Part shown: positions 27,574 to 36,000 of the stretch, in pieces
Numbering within the stretch: position 1 is the first letter of the stretch
Layout: the number at the start of each line of letters is the position of its first letter
From: Verrucomicrobium sp. BvORR034
Lineage (GTDB): Bacteria > Verrucomicrobiota > Verrucomicrobiia > Verrucomicrobiales > Verrucomicrobiaceae
Assembly (NCBI RefSeq): GCF_000739635.1
Contig: NZ_BATQ01000012.1
Span: forward strand, 39,383-103,382
Direction: 5' to 3'
Length of the DNA: 64,000 bases
The notes under the pieces: generated by a model
The model's database searches: none
What the model was told of the DNA's origin: nothing
Seen by the model: the letters and a program-made list of their open reading frames with translations, nothing else
Translations under genes and position numbers: made by a program

Positions 27574-29063
27574 CGAACCAAAAAGTAGGTTTCCATCCAG
27601 GCGTCGCGAGGGAGCAGCTTTTCAAGATTCTCCGGGTCGGTCTCGCGTTGCAAAATGATGCGCACAGAGGTGCCAGAGTCGGTGCAGTTGAGCACCCAGT
27701 CGGTGCGGACGCCGCCGGTCATCTGAAGAGTGACCGAAGTCGGAAGGTTGATGTAGGTGGGGCGGAACTCGGTAATCAAATTCATGCGCCAGCGCAAAGG
27801 ACCACCTGACACGATGCTGCTGCTCTGGTAGCCGAGGAAAAGAGTCGTCCCGGCTCCGGTGCCGGTGCCTGGGCCTGCGGCGAGGATGAACCGACGGTTG
27901 TTCTCCCCCACGAAGCGAACGTCCCGCACCGTGCTGGTGGGATCCAGCCAGACGATGATGGGTGAGAGGGTGTCTGCGGTGGAATATTCGGTCGTTGTGG
28001 TCTGACCCTCAATCACCACCTGGTCATAGGCGCCGGTGATACGGCAATGCGTGAGGCCGGTGTTTTTGAGGCGGATCTTGAGGACCTTGAACTTGCCGCT
28101 GTAGGTCGTGTTGTAGGGCGAGGTGGTGGGCGGCGCATAGGTGGGGCTGTTTTCTTGCACGATCTGCACAGCTGTGCTGGCGCTCCCGCTGGCGGTGGTG
28201 GAGCTGTACGTGGACCACGTGCCAGTGGCCTGCCCAAGGTGGTAGATGGAGCCGGGGGTGAAGTCCGTGTTGTTGATCATCTTCAGCGTCCCATTGGTCA
28301 CCGCAGTGGGCGTGCTTGTGCCGCCATATCCTGCGGTGGCGGTGGGCGTGATGGCGTAGTTTTCCGGGAGCTGCGCGGCGGTTCCGGCATTGTTCTTCAC
28401 GGTGTTCGTGAAGGTTGGCTTCATGTGAATGTAGCTGTTGGCCCGAAGGTCCGCGGTCTGCGCGGTTCCGTCATAGATGACCACCCGACCATCCACCCGG
28501 ATGTTGTTCGTGATGTAGTAGTCCCCCGTGGCGTTCGCAGCCTTCTTGTGCAGAATCAGAAGATCCCCCTGGAGCAGTGCGGGATAGGACTTCAGGTAGT
28601 TGAACATGCTGACGTGCTCCGCCTGGTTGGTGTTGGAGTCGGCCACCGTGCGTTCATAGAAATAACCGGAGTCCTCTGTGGGCGGCACTTGAACGTTGTT
28701 GAAAGGGTAGGACACCACTGGAGCGGAGGGGCGCTGCGTAGTCTCATACGCAGAGAGGTTGGAGTAGGCGGAGGCCTGGAGTCCGCCCCAGTTGGTGGCG
28801 AGGGAGGCGCTGCTCGCAGCGCGAGTAACGGTGTCGCGGAAGCTGTACACGTATCCGTACTGGCGATTGGCGGCGTCCGTGTTCAACCAGGCGAGGCGTC
28901 GCTGGCTGGCGGAGGCCATGCGCTCCGACTGCTGCAAGCGGGCACCCAGCACATACATCATCCCCGTGACGGCGATGGTGCCGACCATCACCATGGCCAG
29001 CGCGAACATCATCGCGGCACCGCGATAATGGCGAAACTTGCTGCTGGAAACGGGGAGGTGCAT
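27570..29063 (-). CDS. PilX/GspK-like large minor pilin protein
   Basis: The 497-residue protein begins with a basic leader ending FRHYRG, followed by AAMMFALAMVMVGTIAVTGM. This is the RGAA-type N-terminus of PilX/GspK proteins, which lack the mature-position-5 Glu of other pilins. The remaining 450 residues are Thr/Ser-rich and mostly beta in character, with VRVDGRVVIYDGTAQ and ITGAYDQVVIEGQTTT resembling right-handed beta-helix repeats. ATG 29063 is the start that yields the leader. It lies 7 bp after the preceding prepilin gene and overlaps the next by 4 nt. Confidence 0.75.
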   Translation of the reverse strand: MHLPVSSSKFRHYRGAAMMFALAMVMVGTIAVTGMMYVLGARLQQSERMASASQRRLAWLNTDAANRQYGYVYSFRDTVTRAASSASLATNWGGLQASAYSNLSAYETTQRPSAPVVSYPFNNVQVPPTEDSGYFYERTVADSNTNQAEHVSMFNYLKSYPALLQGDLLILHKKAANATGDYYITNNIRVDGRVVIYDGTAQTADLRANSYIHMKPTFTNTVKNNAGTAAQLPENYAITPTATAGYGGTSTPTAVTNGTLKMINNTDFTPGSIYHLGQATGTWSTYSSTTASGSASTAVQIVQENSPTYAPPTTSPYNTTYSGKFKVLKIRLKNTGLTHCRITGAYDQVVIEGQTTTTEYSTADTLSPIIVWLDPTSTVRDVRFVGENNRRFILAAGPGTGTGAGTTLFLGYQSSSIVSGGPLRWRMNLITEFRPTYINLPTSVTLQMTGGVRTDWVLNCTDSGTSVRIILQRETDPENLEKLLPRDAWMETYFLVR

Positions 29064-29070
29064 GGATCGG

Positions 29071-30027
29071 CTAGGTGGAGGGGAACATCGGGGTGGTGAA
29101 CATGAAGGAGGTGCGCCCTGCCATGTGGTTGTAGGCCCTCCTTGGGTCTGTGGTGCCGTAGCTGCCATTGAGCACGCCGCCGGTGTTCACGTTTCCGGGA
29201 AGAGCGAGGGAGTCCACCGCAGGATCTGGCCAGAAGATGAAGTAGAACGGCTGCTCGGCCGCGAGTTTGAAGCGGTCGATCGTGGAGGCCCCCTCGGCGA
29301 TCGCCTTCAGTGAACGGCGTTCGAAGGCGACCACCGGCGGAACAAAGGACTCCGTCTCCCCGCTGACGCGGTAGATGACATCGTAGTAGGCGGTCAGGCC
29401 GCCGTTCACGTAGCGGCGCACGCTGGCGTAGGTTCCTAGAATCGTGCTGGTGGCGCTGGGGTTCTTGGCTTCGACAAAATCCACGTCATAAACGGCCAGT
29501 ACGGGGATGGTGGAGGCAGTCTGGGAGAACCCGAGGAAGAAGACGGAATAATTCGGGGTGACGCCGGTGTTGCGATAGCTGGTAAAGATGGAGCCAGCGC
29601 CAGAAATGGCCGTGGAGAGATAGGTGCGGAAGGCCTCAGGAGTGTCCATGCGCGTGCCCGAGGGCGGGGAGGCGATGCTGGCAGGCCGGACGGTATTGAA
29701 GACGTTGGTCCCGCGATAGAGGCAGTACACGGCCACAGATTGCGCGGTGTCAGTGATGAACTTCTCCCGCAGGGCTTCGGCGCGCGCCAGACTGCCGTAG
29801 TTGGGCGCCATGTAGGTGGAGATGTCCGTGCCCGTCTGGCCAGGATAAAAATTGCTCTTGGCATTGGTGGGGAGCCGGACCGTGGCGACGTCACTGAAAC
29901 GCTGTTGGGCCCGCACAAAGGTTGCATAGGCCAGCGCGGCAGCGCCGATGACCACGGCCCCGATCATCGTGGCCACGAGCATCTCTGCAGCCGTGAAGCC
30001 GGCAGGTTGTGCAGGGGTCGGCTTCAT
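29071..30027 (-). CDS. Large prepilin-like protein (GspJ/PilW position)
   Basis: The 318-residue protein has leader MKPTPAQPAG and mature N-terminus FTAAEMLVATMIGAVVIGAA, with E5 present. The long globular domain, with SVAVYCLYRGTNVFN and YYDVIYRVSGETESF, fits a PilW/GspJ-type minor pilin. ATG 30027 begins 1 bp after the PilP-like gene ends, so ribosomes probably reinitiate. Assignment to GspJ or PilW rests on size and position rather than on a diagnostic motif. Confidence 0.8.
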   Translation of the reverse strand: MKPTPAQPAGFTAAEMLVATMIGAVVIGAAALAYATFVRAQQRFSDVATVRLPTNAKSNFYPGQTGTDISTYMAPNYGSLARAEALREKFITDTAQSVAVYCLYRGTNVFNTVRPASIASPPSGTRMDTPEAFRTYLSTAISGAGSIFTSYRNTGVTPNYSVFFLGFSQTASTIPVLAVYDVDFVEAKNPSATSTILGTYASVRRYVNGGLTAYYDVIYRVSGETESFVPPVVAFERRSLKAIAEGASTIDRFKLAAEQPFYFIFWPDPAVDSLALPGNVNTGGVLNGSYGTTDPRRAYNHMAGRTSFMFTTPMFPST

Positions 30028-30028
30028 G

Positions 30029-30907
30029 TTATTTCTTCTCTCCGCCACCACTCAGCGGCACGAGCTTTTTGAGCAGGCTCATGGCTTCTTCCAGCTCGGG
30101 GATTGCGGGCAGTGTGAAGTGCGGCGTTTCAGTCGCGTCTCTGCCATCTGTGGAAGGTTGGGCGGGCTGTGCAGGTGTCTGATGAGAGGTGCTTTGTCCG
30201 GCCGCTGCGGAAGCCGCAGGAGGTTTGGGGGCAGAGCGGTCATTTTGCGCAAGCTGCGTCGGGTTTTGGGCGGAGGTCTGCGCCACGTCAGGGAAGTCAG
30301 TGGCCACCACGCCGCGGGCCGTTTCCGGCTTCTCTTTTTCCCATTGGTTGACGCTGTTCGCCTGGCCTTTGAGGATGGACCGCACATACGGGCGGAGGTC
30401 CACCGGGATGGTCAGCACCCGTGGAGGGAGTCCGGAGGGCTTTTTTTCGACCCAGACGAGCTCGATAGCGCGTGGAGAGATGTTTCCCACGCGAAGCGAG
30501 ATCGATTGTTCGGGCAGCACCTGAGGCACATCCTCACCGGGTTCGAGCACCATGTCACCCAGCATGACCCTGAGACCACGTGCCCCAGGAGAGACTCCCA
30601 CTACTCTGAGTTTGGAGAGCCGCTCGCGAATGTCGTTTTCCTCGGTCGTGCCGTTTTGATCCAGGCTTTGTACCAGCTTGTCCCCCTTGGTGAAAGGGTT
30701 GCGTTCACTCTCCTTCACGTTCTCGGAAGTCTTGTCGCCAGGTCTGATCAATGTGTATTTGACGCTTTCCGGAGCTGCCGGGGCCACGGTGCCGTCAGGC
30801 AGGAAGTTCTCCTGGGCGCCGGCGTAAGAGCAGACGATCAGGCACGCGGCCAGCGCTCCGGCCTGCACCGATCGCGGATCTATGAAATGATTCCAGGGCG
30901 GGTTCAT
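30029..30907 (-). CDS. PilP/GspC-like periplasmic protein
   Basis: The 292-residue protein has an N-terminal signal anchor (about 13-31). It then has ESERNPFTKGDKLVQSLDQN, the NPF region seen in PilP/GspC proteins, and a short beta domain (about 95-150: LRVVGVSPGARGLRVMLGDM, LPEQSISLRVGNISPRAIEL) like the HR domain that docks to secretins. A long Pro/Ala/Gln-rich tail follows. Overall similarity is weak. Its place directly after PilN/PilO-like genes supports PilP. It overlaps the PilO-like stop by 4 nt. Confidence 0.55.
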   Translation of the reverse strand: MNPPWNHFIDPRSVQAGALAACLIVCSYAGAQENFLPDGTVAPAAPESVKYTLIRPGDKTSENVKESERNPFTKGDKLVQSLDQNGTTEENDIRERLSKLRVVGVSPGARGLRVMLGDMVLEPGEDVPQVLPEQSISLRVGNISPRAIELVWVEKKPSGLPPRVLTIPVDLRPYVRSILKGQANSVNQWEKEKPETARGVVATDFPDVAQTSAQNPTQLAQNDRSAPKPPAASAAAGQSTSHQTPAQPAQPSTDGRDATETPHFTLPAIPELEEAMSLLKKLVPLSGGGEKK

Positions 30908-31464
30908 CGCTTCACCTCCATGTCAGCCTTGAGGTTCACCAACGGGATGTCGAAATGGATCTCCAGATTGAGCTGGCGGCCGTTTTCGCCCTGCCGCATG
31001 CGGCAGACAGAAATGCAGGTCAGCGGAAGCCGCCGTTCGAGTTCTGCCAGCCAGTTCATCGTCTTGGCATAGTCATCCTGCACCACCAGCGTGCCTTGCA
31101 GGCTCTTCGGAACCACCGGGTTGGTTCTGTTGTCCTTGACCTCGAACTTCTGCGAGACGGTAAGAATACGGCTGTTGCGCACGATGCTGAGGAGAGCCTG
31201 TTCGGCTTCCTGCCCGGTCTGCACCTTTTGCAACTCCGGGTCCCACTCTTTCAGGAACTCACGCAAATCGCGATTATCGTATTTGGTTTTGATGAGCGTG
31301 TTCTCCTGCACCTCGCACATCATCTTGGCGTTGGCATAGGAGGCTTCTGCGCTTTCGGACTCCTCGCGCATGGCCTTGGCCCGTTTCTGCAGCATCTGTG
31401 AGCCGTAGGTGATGCCCGCCAGGATCATCATCAAGACCACACAGGCTATTTTCTTGCCGTTCAT
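30904..31464 (-). CDS. PilO-like inner-membrane protein
   Basis: The 186-residue bitopic protein has a TM helix at 6-24, a coiled coil (about 28-100, ESESAEASYANAKMMCEVQE), and a C-terminal ferredoxin-like domain ending in LNLEIHFDIPLV. This is the architecture of PilO/GspM alignment proteins, although sequence identity is low. Two Cys (C49 and the pair near C151/C155) could matter in an oxidising periplasm. It follows the PilN-like gene by 32 bp. Confidence 0.6.
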   Translation of the reverse strand: MNGKKIACVVLMMILAGITYGSQMLQKRAKAMREESESAEASYANAKMMCEVQENTLIKTKYDNRDLREFLKEWDPELQKVQTGQEAEQALLSIVRNSRILTVSQKFEVKDNRTNPVVPKSLQGTLVVQDDYAKTMNWLAELERRLPLTCISVCRMRQGENGRQLNLEIHFDIPLVNLKADMEVKR

Positions 31465-31496
31465 GGGGTTTCGGGGTGGGTGGGTGAAAGGGGGGA

Positions 31497-32045
31497 TCAG
31501 AACTGCTGCCAGACCAGCATGGACTTGTATTCAAGCGCCTCTCCAGCCTTGCTCTGCTGGCTGTTGAACGGGCGGTAGTTCAGAAGCCCGACGGCCGACT
31601 GGATGCGATTCACATCCTCCAGCGTGCCGTTGTTGATCAGGACCGTCAGCCCCACCTGCTGGGGAAGCTCCGGACTGCGTTCCAGGGAAAGTTCTGCGAT
31701 GGTGATTTCAGGAGGCAGGGCGCGGGCAATTGCCACGCTTATGGGTTGGAGGCTCCGGGTTCCCTCCACCCATTGGGCGAGTTTTTCCGCCTTGAATTTC
31801 TCCTTCGTCACCTCGGTGAGCTCGGTCTCATATTTCATGCGGTTCGTGTCGAAGTCTGCCTGCTGTTGCACCCAGGAGTCACGGCTCTTGAGAGCCTCCC
31901 GGTAGCCCAGGTAAGAGGTGATCCCCAAGTACGAGCCTCCCAGCAGCACCAAGTAAAACAGAGCCGGCACCAGCATGTAGATCTGGGGCAGGCGCTGGGA
32001 GCTGTCCGGTCGCGGACTTTTGAAATCGTGGCAGAGGTGGCTCAT
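31497..32045 (-). CDS. PilN-like inner-membrane protein
   Basis: The 182-residue bitopic protein has a short cytoplasmic N-terminus, a TM helix near 24-45 (MLVPALFYLVLLGGSYLGIT), a coiled coil (48-95), and a periplasmic ferredoxin-like domain with ISVAIARALPPEITIAELSL and VGLTVLINNGTLEDVNRIQS, closely matching the PilN/GspL pattern. It sits between PilM-like and PilO-like genes, the canonical order. Confidence 0.7.
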   Translation of the reverse strand: MSHLCHDFKSPRPDSSQRLPQIYMLVPALFYLVLLGGSYLGITSYLGYREALKSRDSWVQQQADFDTNRMKYETELTEVTKEKFKAEKLAQWVEGTRSLQPISVAIARALPPEITIAELSLERSPELPQQVGLTVLINNGTLEDVNRIQSAVGLLNYRPFNSQQSKAGEALEYKSMLVWQQF

Positions 32046-32074
32046 GAGGGAAAAGGGGTGGAAAATCTTGTGGC

Positions 32075-32944
32075 CTAGTTCAGGCCGATGGCGGACCAGA
32101 GCTGGTCCTCGGCGGTGACATCCTTGCCGCCGACCTTGGAAAGCTGCTCCATCATGGCGGCGGCAAACTTGGGATCGTTGCCGTCATGGACGAAGTACAC
32201 AGGGGTGCCGGGCTGGGCCTTCTGAACGAGGGGGGCGATGATCTGGATCATCGCGTCCAGACTTTCCGAACCGATGCCGCTGCGGCAGCGGAGGTCGGTC
32301 CATTGCCCGGCCTGTTGAACGAGTGCGGCGATGGACCCTTCACAGCACGAGATGATGACAAAGCTGGCGTTAGGGTCCTGTTTGGCACCGCAGAGCTCCG
32401 TGAGTTTCTGCTCCAGAAGGGCGAACAGACCACAGCAGATACGTCCGGCTTTGAGGCCATTGGCGCGAAGCACTTCCTCCGTGGTTTTCACCATGGAGTC
32501 ATCGCACGCCATGAGGAGGGAGGCCGTGGAGTGCGGATGATGGAACAGCGCGTATCGCTTGCCGCGGTCGAATTTGGCTCCAATAACCGCGCGCGGATTG
32601 GAGCGGAGCAGTTCGCCGCTGTTCTCCCGCCTGCTGAGGTTGTTCTCAAGCGAGATGATGAATCGGTTGTTGATGGACACGTTGACCCAGCCGCCCTCTG
32701 TCAGGGTGCGCCATTCTTCTGCACGTTGAGGTGCGACTTCGGCAAACTCGCCCTCGCTGTTGCCGGCATCCTGGAAGCGGCCCTTTTTGGTCAAGCCCCG
32801 CCAGGAGACATGACCGCGGCTCACGTTGAGCAGCAGGCTGCGACGCCCCAGGAATCTTTTGTTCCAAGACACTTCGGCATCATCCGGCTCAGGCCGGAAG
32901 GCGCCGAAGGACAGCACACTTTTGATGTCATCAAGCAGCGGCAT
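32075..32944 (-). CDS. PilM-like cytoplasmic protein (by position)
   Basis: The 289-residue soluble protein has no signal peptide or TM helix. It occupies the PilM/GspL-cytoplasmic slot upstream of PilN, PilO and PilP-like genes. FVIISCCEGSIAALVQQAG and a C-terminal VYFVHDGNDPKFAAAMMEQL segment are compatible with an actin-like ATPase fold, but the PilM nucleotide motifs are not evident. ATG 32944 overlaps the end of the PilT-like gene by 14 bp. The alternative start at 33043 lies deep inside that gene and is disfavoured. The function is inferred from synteny. Confidence 0.55.
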   Translation of the reverse strand: MPLLDDIKSVLSFGAFRPEPDDAEVSWNKRFLGRRSLLLNVSRGHVSWRGLTKKGRFQDAGNSEGEFAEVAPQRAEEWRTLTEGGWVNVSINNRFIISLENNLSRRENSGELLRSNPRAVIGAKFDRGKRYALFHHPHSTASLLMACDDSMVKTTEEVLRANGLKAGRICCGLFALLEQKLTELCGAKQDPNASFVIISCCEGSIAALVQQAGQWTDLRCRSGIGSESLDAMIQIIAPLVQKAQPGTPVYFVHDGNDPKFAAAMMEQLSKVGGKDVTAEDQLWSAIGLN

Positions 32945-34004
32945 AGGAAGAGAGAAGTTGTTCTTTCTGGAGGTAGTCGAACACCTCGTTTTCGGTGAAG
33001 CCCGTGGGGCGGTTGAACGCGGGCTTCCAGCCCTCGTACTCACGCTGCTGGAGGCTGCGGTCGAAGCTGATCATCCCGCGTGTCATGCCAGCTTCGAGCT
33101 CGTGATCGAGCTTCTTGAACTCGCCACGGCGGATGACGCCACAGACCGAGTCGTAGGGCAGGAGGAGTTCGTGAATGGCGAAACGACGTTGCTTCTGGTC
33201 ATCGGCCAGCAGGCGTTGGCAGAGGATGCCGCGGAAGCAGTCGGCAAAGGAGAGCATGGCATTCTCCAGCCGGTCGGAGGGGATGAGCTTGAGGTAGCGC
33301 TGCACCGTCTGGGCGGCGCTGGAGGTGTGGAGCGTGGCGACCACAAGGTGACCGGTTTCAGCCGCCTGAAGGGCGATTTCGGCAGTCTCCCCATCGCGAA
33401 TTTCCCCCACCACAATCACATCGGGAGCCTGGCGCAAGGCGGCCCGCAGCGATTTGCCGAAGTCGAGTTCGTCAGTCCCGATTTCGCGCTGGGAGATGAG
33501 GGACGGCAGCCCTTGGGGGTAGAGATACTCAATGGGATCTTCGAAGGTGATCACATGTTCCTGACGGCGCTTGGCCCGCTCCAGCACCAAGGCGGCAATA
33601 GTGGTGGATTTACCGCTGCCCGTGGCACCGCAGACCAGGAAGAGACCGTTCTTGGCTTCCAGGAAGGACTTGATGGCCGGCGGCGGAAGATAGATGTTCT
33701 CCAGCGTGGGGATGTTTTCTGGCAGAAGGCGGAGCACCCAGCGGGAGCGACCGCGAGTAGAGAGGCGGTTCACACGGTAACGACGGCCTCCCATGCTGAC
33801 CGCGTAGTCCTGAGTGCCAGCCTTCGCCTCGAGTGCCATCGTGGGCTCATAGGTGTAGGCGTCATAGTAGAGTTTGCCGTTGAGCCGGTACACGAGCGGC
33901 TCCCAGGGGGTGATGTAAAAATCGCTGATCCCTGAGTTCTGGGAGATTTGCAGGATGCGCTGTCCCAGGATGCTGCGCTCATGAATGTCGTCTTGCGGAG
34001 TCAT
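32931..34004 (-). CDS. PilT-like ATPase
   Basis: The 357-residue hexameric motor ATPase has an N-terminal PAS-like domain (1-100), Walker A GATGSGKST (126-134), Asp box TFEDPIEY, Walker B APDVIVVGEIRDGETAE and His box VATLHTSSA. A C-terminal CGVIRRGEFKKL and MTRGMISFDRSL segment aligns with the AIRNLIRE and MQTFDQAL regions of PilT. PilT retracts type IV pili, and its presence beside a GspE/PilB motor favours a dynamic pilus over a pure type II secretion system. No PilU paralogue is visible. Confidence 0.92.
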   Translation of the reverse strand: MTPQDDIHERSILGQRILQISQNSGISDFYITPWEPLVYRLNGKLYYDAYTYEPTMALEAKAGTQDYAVSMGGRRYRVNRLSTRGRSRWVLRLLPENIPTLENIYLPPPAIKSFLEAKNGLFLVCGATGSGKSTTIAALVLERAKRRQEHVITFEDPIEYLYPQGLPSLISQREIGTDELDFGKSLRAALRQAPDVIVVGEIRDGETAEIALQAAETGHLVVATLHTSSAAQTVQRYLKLIPSDRLENAMLSFADCFRGILCQRLLADDQKQRRFAIHELLLPYDSVCGVIRRGEFKKLDHELEAGMTRGMISFDRSLQQREYEGWKPAFNRPTGFTENEVFDYLQKEQLLSSYAAA

Positions 34005-34031
34005 GCAGAAAAAGGGGAGGGAGGAGTAGGA

Positions 34032-35699
34032 CTACTTGTTGCTCACAAACTTGCCCATCAGGGCGGCCCGGGCGGAGGAGCCCTCATAGATGTAGAAGGT
34101 GTTTCCCGAGACCACGCCGGAGTCTGCATCCAGGCTGACGAGCCGGACTTGCAGCGTGTACGTGACACCGCCGGTGGTGACCGTGAAGCTGGTGGTGGGG
34201 TTCTGCACCGTCACGGTGTCAGCACTGGCCAGGCGGTCGCTGGTATTGGGCGTACTCACCATGGTGTAGTTGATGTTGACCGTGCCGCTCTGGGTGACTG
34301 GCTGAGTGAGGGCCAGAGTGAGCCGCAGCGTGGCACTGGTCGCCTCGGAGTCGTTGAACGTGGTGCCGTTCAAGATCATGAGTTCACCGAGATTGAAGTC
34401 GGTATTGGCACCCGCGCCGTTGAAGGCGGAACGGGTGAAATCCATGCGGTTCTCCACCCCGGCGTCCAGATACTGTCCCCCGCCTAGATCGAGACGGGTG
34501 TCACCGTGACTCACCGTGATGCCGTCGGGATCGGAGTTGTCCGTCGTGTATTTGAGATTGCTGCCACCGGCGACGCTCGTCCAGGTGGGACTGTGGCTGC
34601 CGGTGAAGCTGGCGACCAGCTTGTAATAGGTGTCGGAGTCGGAGCTGCTGTCGGTGTACAACAGCGCGTCCGTCGTGAAGTTTTTCGATTCGATCTTGTC
34701 GCCGGAGGTGATCGAGATCGGCCCGGTATAGTCCGTCCAGGCACCGCTGTTTTTCCGGTAGCGCAACACGCTGCCCAACAGCGGGGCACCGTTTTTGTTG
34801 ATGGTCACAGTGGTGGGGAAGGCTGCTTCGCTATAAGTCGCGCCGTTGGGCTGGTTGATGGGCTTGGGCAGCGTCGTGGGGGTGAGGATGCCCGTCGTTC
34901 CGCCGCTAGTGGTTCCCCCGCTGGTGGTGCTGCCTGAAGTCGTGCTTCCAGAGGTGGTGCTGCCGGAAGTGGTACTCCCGCTGGTCGTGCTTCCAGAAGT
35001 GGTGCTGCCTGAGGTGGTACTTCCACTGGTCGTACTGCCGGTCGTAGTCGTCTCCGTGGGCGGAACAGTGGTGGGATCGAAGACGTTGTCCTGAATATTC
35101 AGCGTGGCGTTCGCCGGGGTCAGAAAGGCGTTGTTGCGGTTGGTAGCGTCGATGGACCAAACCCAGCCGTTGGCCCCGTTGTACTGCATGGCCGTGCGCG
35201 TCCGCGTTTCGGTAGGGTAGAGGTTTTCGGCGAGGTCGTCATCCAGCACAAAGTCGGAAACTCCGGCCACCCCAGGGCTGGTGCTGATGTCGAAGCGCTG
35301 GGTGGTGGGATTCCAGACAGCCCGCGGACTTGTGGAGGCCGCTTGGGTGCTGTCCTGCATCTTAGTGGCCAGCCGCACATCCACGTAACGGCCGGTCAGA
35401 GCTCCGGCTTGAAGCTTGGCGTCCGAGTTGGTTCGGACAGTTTTCAGTTTGTCGACGACGCTTTGAGGATTCGTCAGACCAGTCAAAGTGCCCCCATCCG
35501 CCTGGTACAGAGAAATAAGATTATTCAACTTGTTTATGTCCACCTGGAGCTTCGTCTCCTCCACGGCGGCCTTTGTGCCCACCAGATTGACCACAACGAC
35601 TGCGGCCAGCACGGAAGTAACGGCAATCGCCAGAATCAGCTCTACCAGCGTAAAGCCGGAGCGTTGCTGATTTTTATGTCGATAATAAGCGAGCGCCAT
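34032..35699 (-). CDS. Large prepilin-like protein with Thr/Ser repeat and choice-of-anchor K-like domain
   Basis: The 555-residue protein has leader MALAYYRHKNQQRSG and mature N-terminus FTLVELILAIAVTSVLAAVV, with E5 present. A pilin-like region (about 15-205) is followed by about ten TTSGS pentapeptides and then a beta-rich C-terminal domain (about 340-550). The C-terminal domain contains LGELMILNGTTF, VSTPNTSDRLASADTVTV and FYIYEGSSARAALMG, which resemble choice-of-anchor K domains. Such domains normally carry PEP-CTERM or similar anchors, so a prepilin anchor is unusual. The first gene of the minus-strand block, it could be a tip or adhesin subunit. ATG 35699 is preferred to a TTG at 35717. 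Confidence 0.8.
   Translation of the reverse strand: MALAYYRHKNQQRSGFTLVELILAIAVTSVLAAVVVVNLVGTKAAVEETKLQVDINKLNNLISLYQADGGTLTGLTNPQSVVDKLKTVRTNSDAKLQAGALTGRYVDVRLATKMQDSTQAASTSPRAVWNPTTQRFDISTSPGVAGVSDFVLDDDLAENLYPTETRTRTAMQYNGANGWVWSIDATNRNNAFLTPANATLNIQDNVFDPTTVPPTETTTTGSTTSGSTTSGSTTSGSTTSGSTTSGSTTSGSTTSGSTTSGGTTSGGTTGILTPTTLPKPINQPNGATYSEAAFPTTVTINKNGAPLLGSVLRYRKNSGAWTDYTGPISITSGDKIESKNFTTDALLYTDSSSDSDTYYKLVASFTGSHSPTWTSVAGGSNLKYTTDNSDPDGITVSHGDTRLDLGGGQYLDAGVENRMDFTRSAFNGAGANTDFNLGELMILNGTTFNDSEATSATLRLTLALTQPVTQSGTVNINYTMVSTPNTSDRLASADTVTVQNPTTSFTVTTGGVTYTLQVRLVSLDADSGVVSGNTFYIYEGSSARAALMGKFVSNK
34894..35049 (-). repeat. 15-bp tandem repeat encoding TTSGS units
   Basis: About ten 15-bp units encode the pentapeptide GSTTS/TTSGG in the middle of the large prepilin. 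Codon variation between units shows some age, but the in-frame array could still expand or contract without shifting the frame, changing linker length. Confidence 0.85.
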
Positions 35700-36000
35700 G
35701 ATTCCCAATATTGACAATCAATATGAAATTTCAAGCTTTTTGATAAACATTTTATGGTATTTGTATTTTTAGAGAATTCGACCTTTTGGTTTTTTGAAAA
35801 AATGTGTTTCTCAATCATCTAGAGTCCCAAACCGAGCCTAATCGAAGGGTTCTGCTAAGGAAACACCCGCAATTGGGTGAGGGTGGGAGCGACATTCGGG
35901 CGTGACGTCCTCGCAAAAATTAGATTATTTACGGCTAATATTAAAAACTCTTTACAAATTGACCGTCGAATCCATAATTCCCATAGCTAACACCACCACT
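35700..36000. other. AT-rich divergent regulatory region between pilin block and secretin
   Basis: This 301-bp region is far richer in A and T than its surroundings, separates the minus-strand pilus block from the secretin gene, and must hold promoters for both. A secretin promoter candidate is listed separately. On the minus strand several TTGAAA-like and TATATT-like elements occur near 35720-35760 but none forms a clear pair. Confidence 0.6.
35951..35978 (+). promoter_or_regulatory. Promoter candidate for the secretin gene
   Basis: TTTACA (35951-35956) and CATAAT (35973-35978) are separated by 16 bp. The predicted transcript start near 35985 leaves a leader of about 16 nt before the ATG at 36001, without a Shine-Dalgarno sequence. 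Confidence 0.5.
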
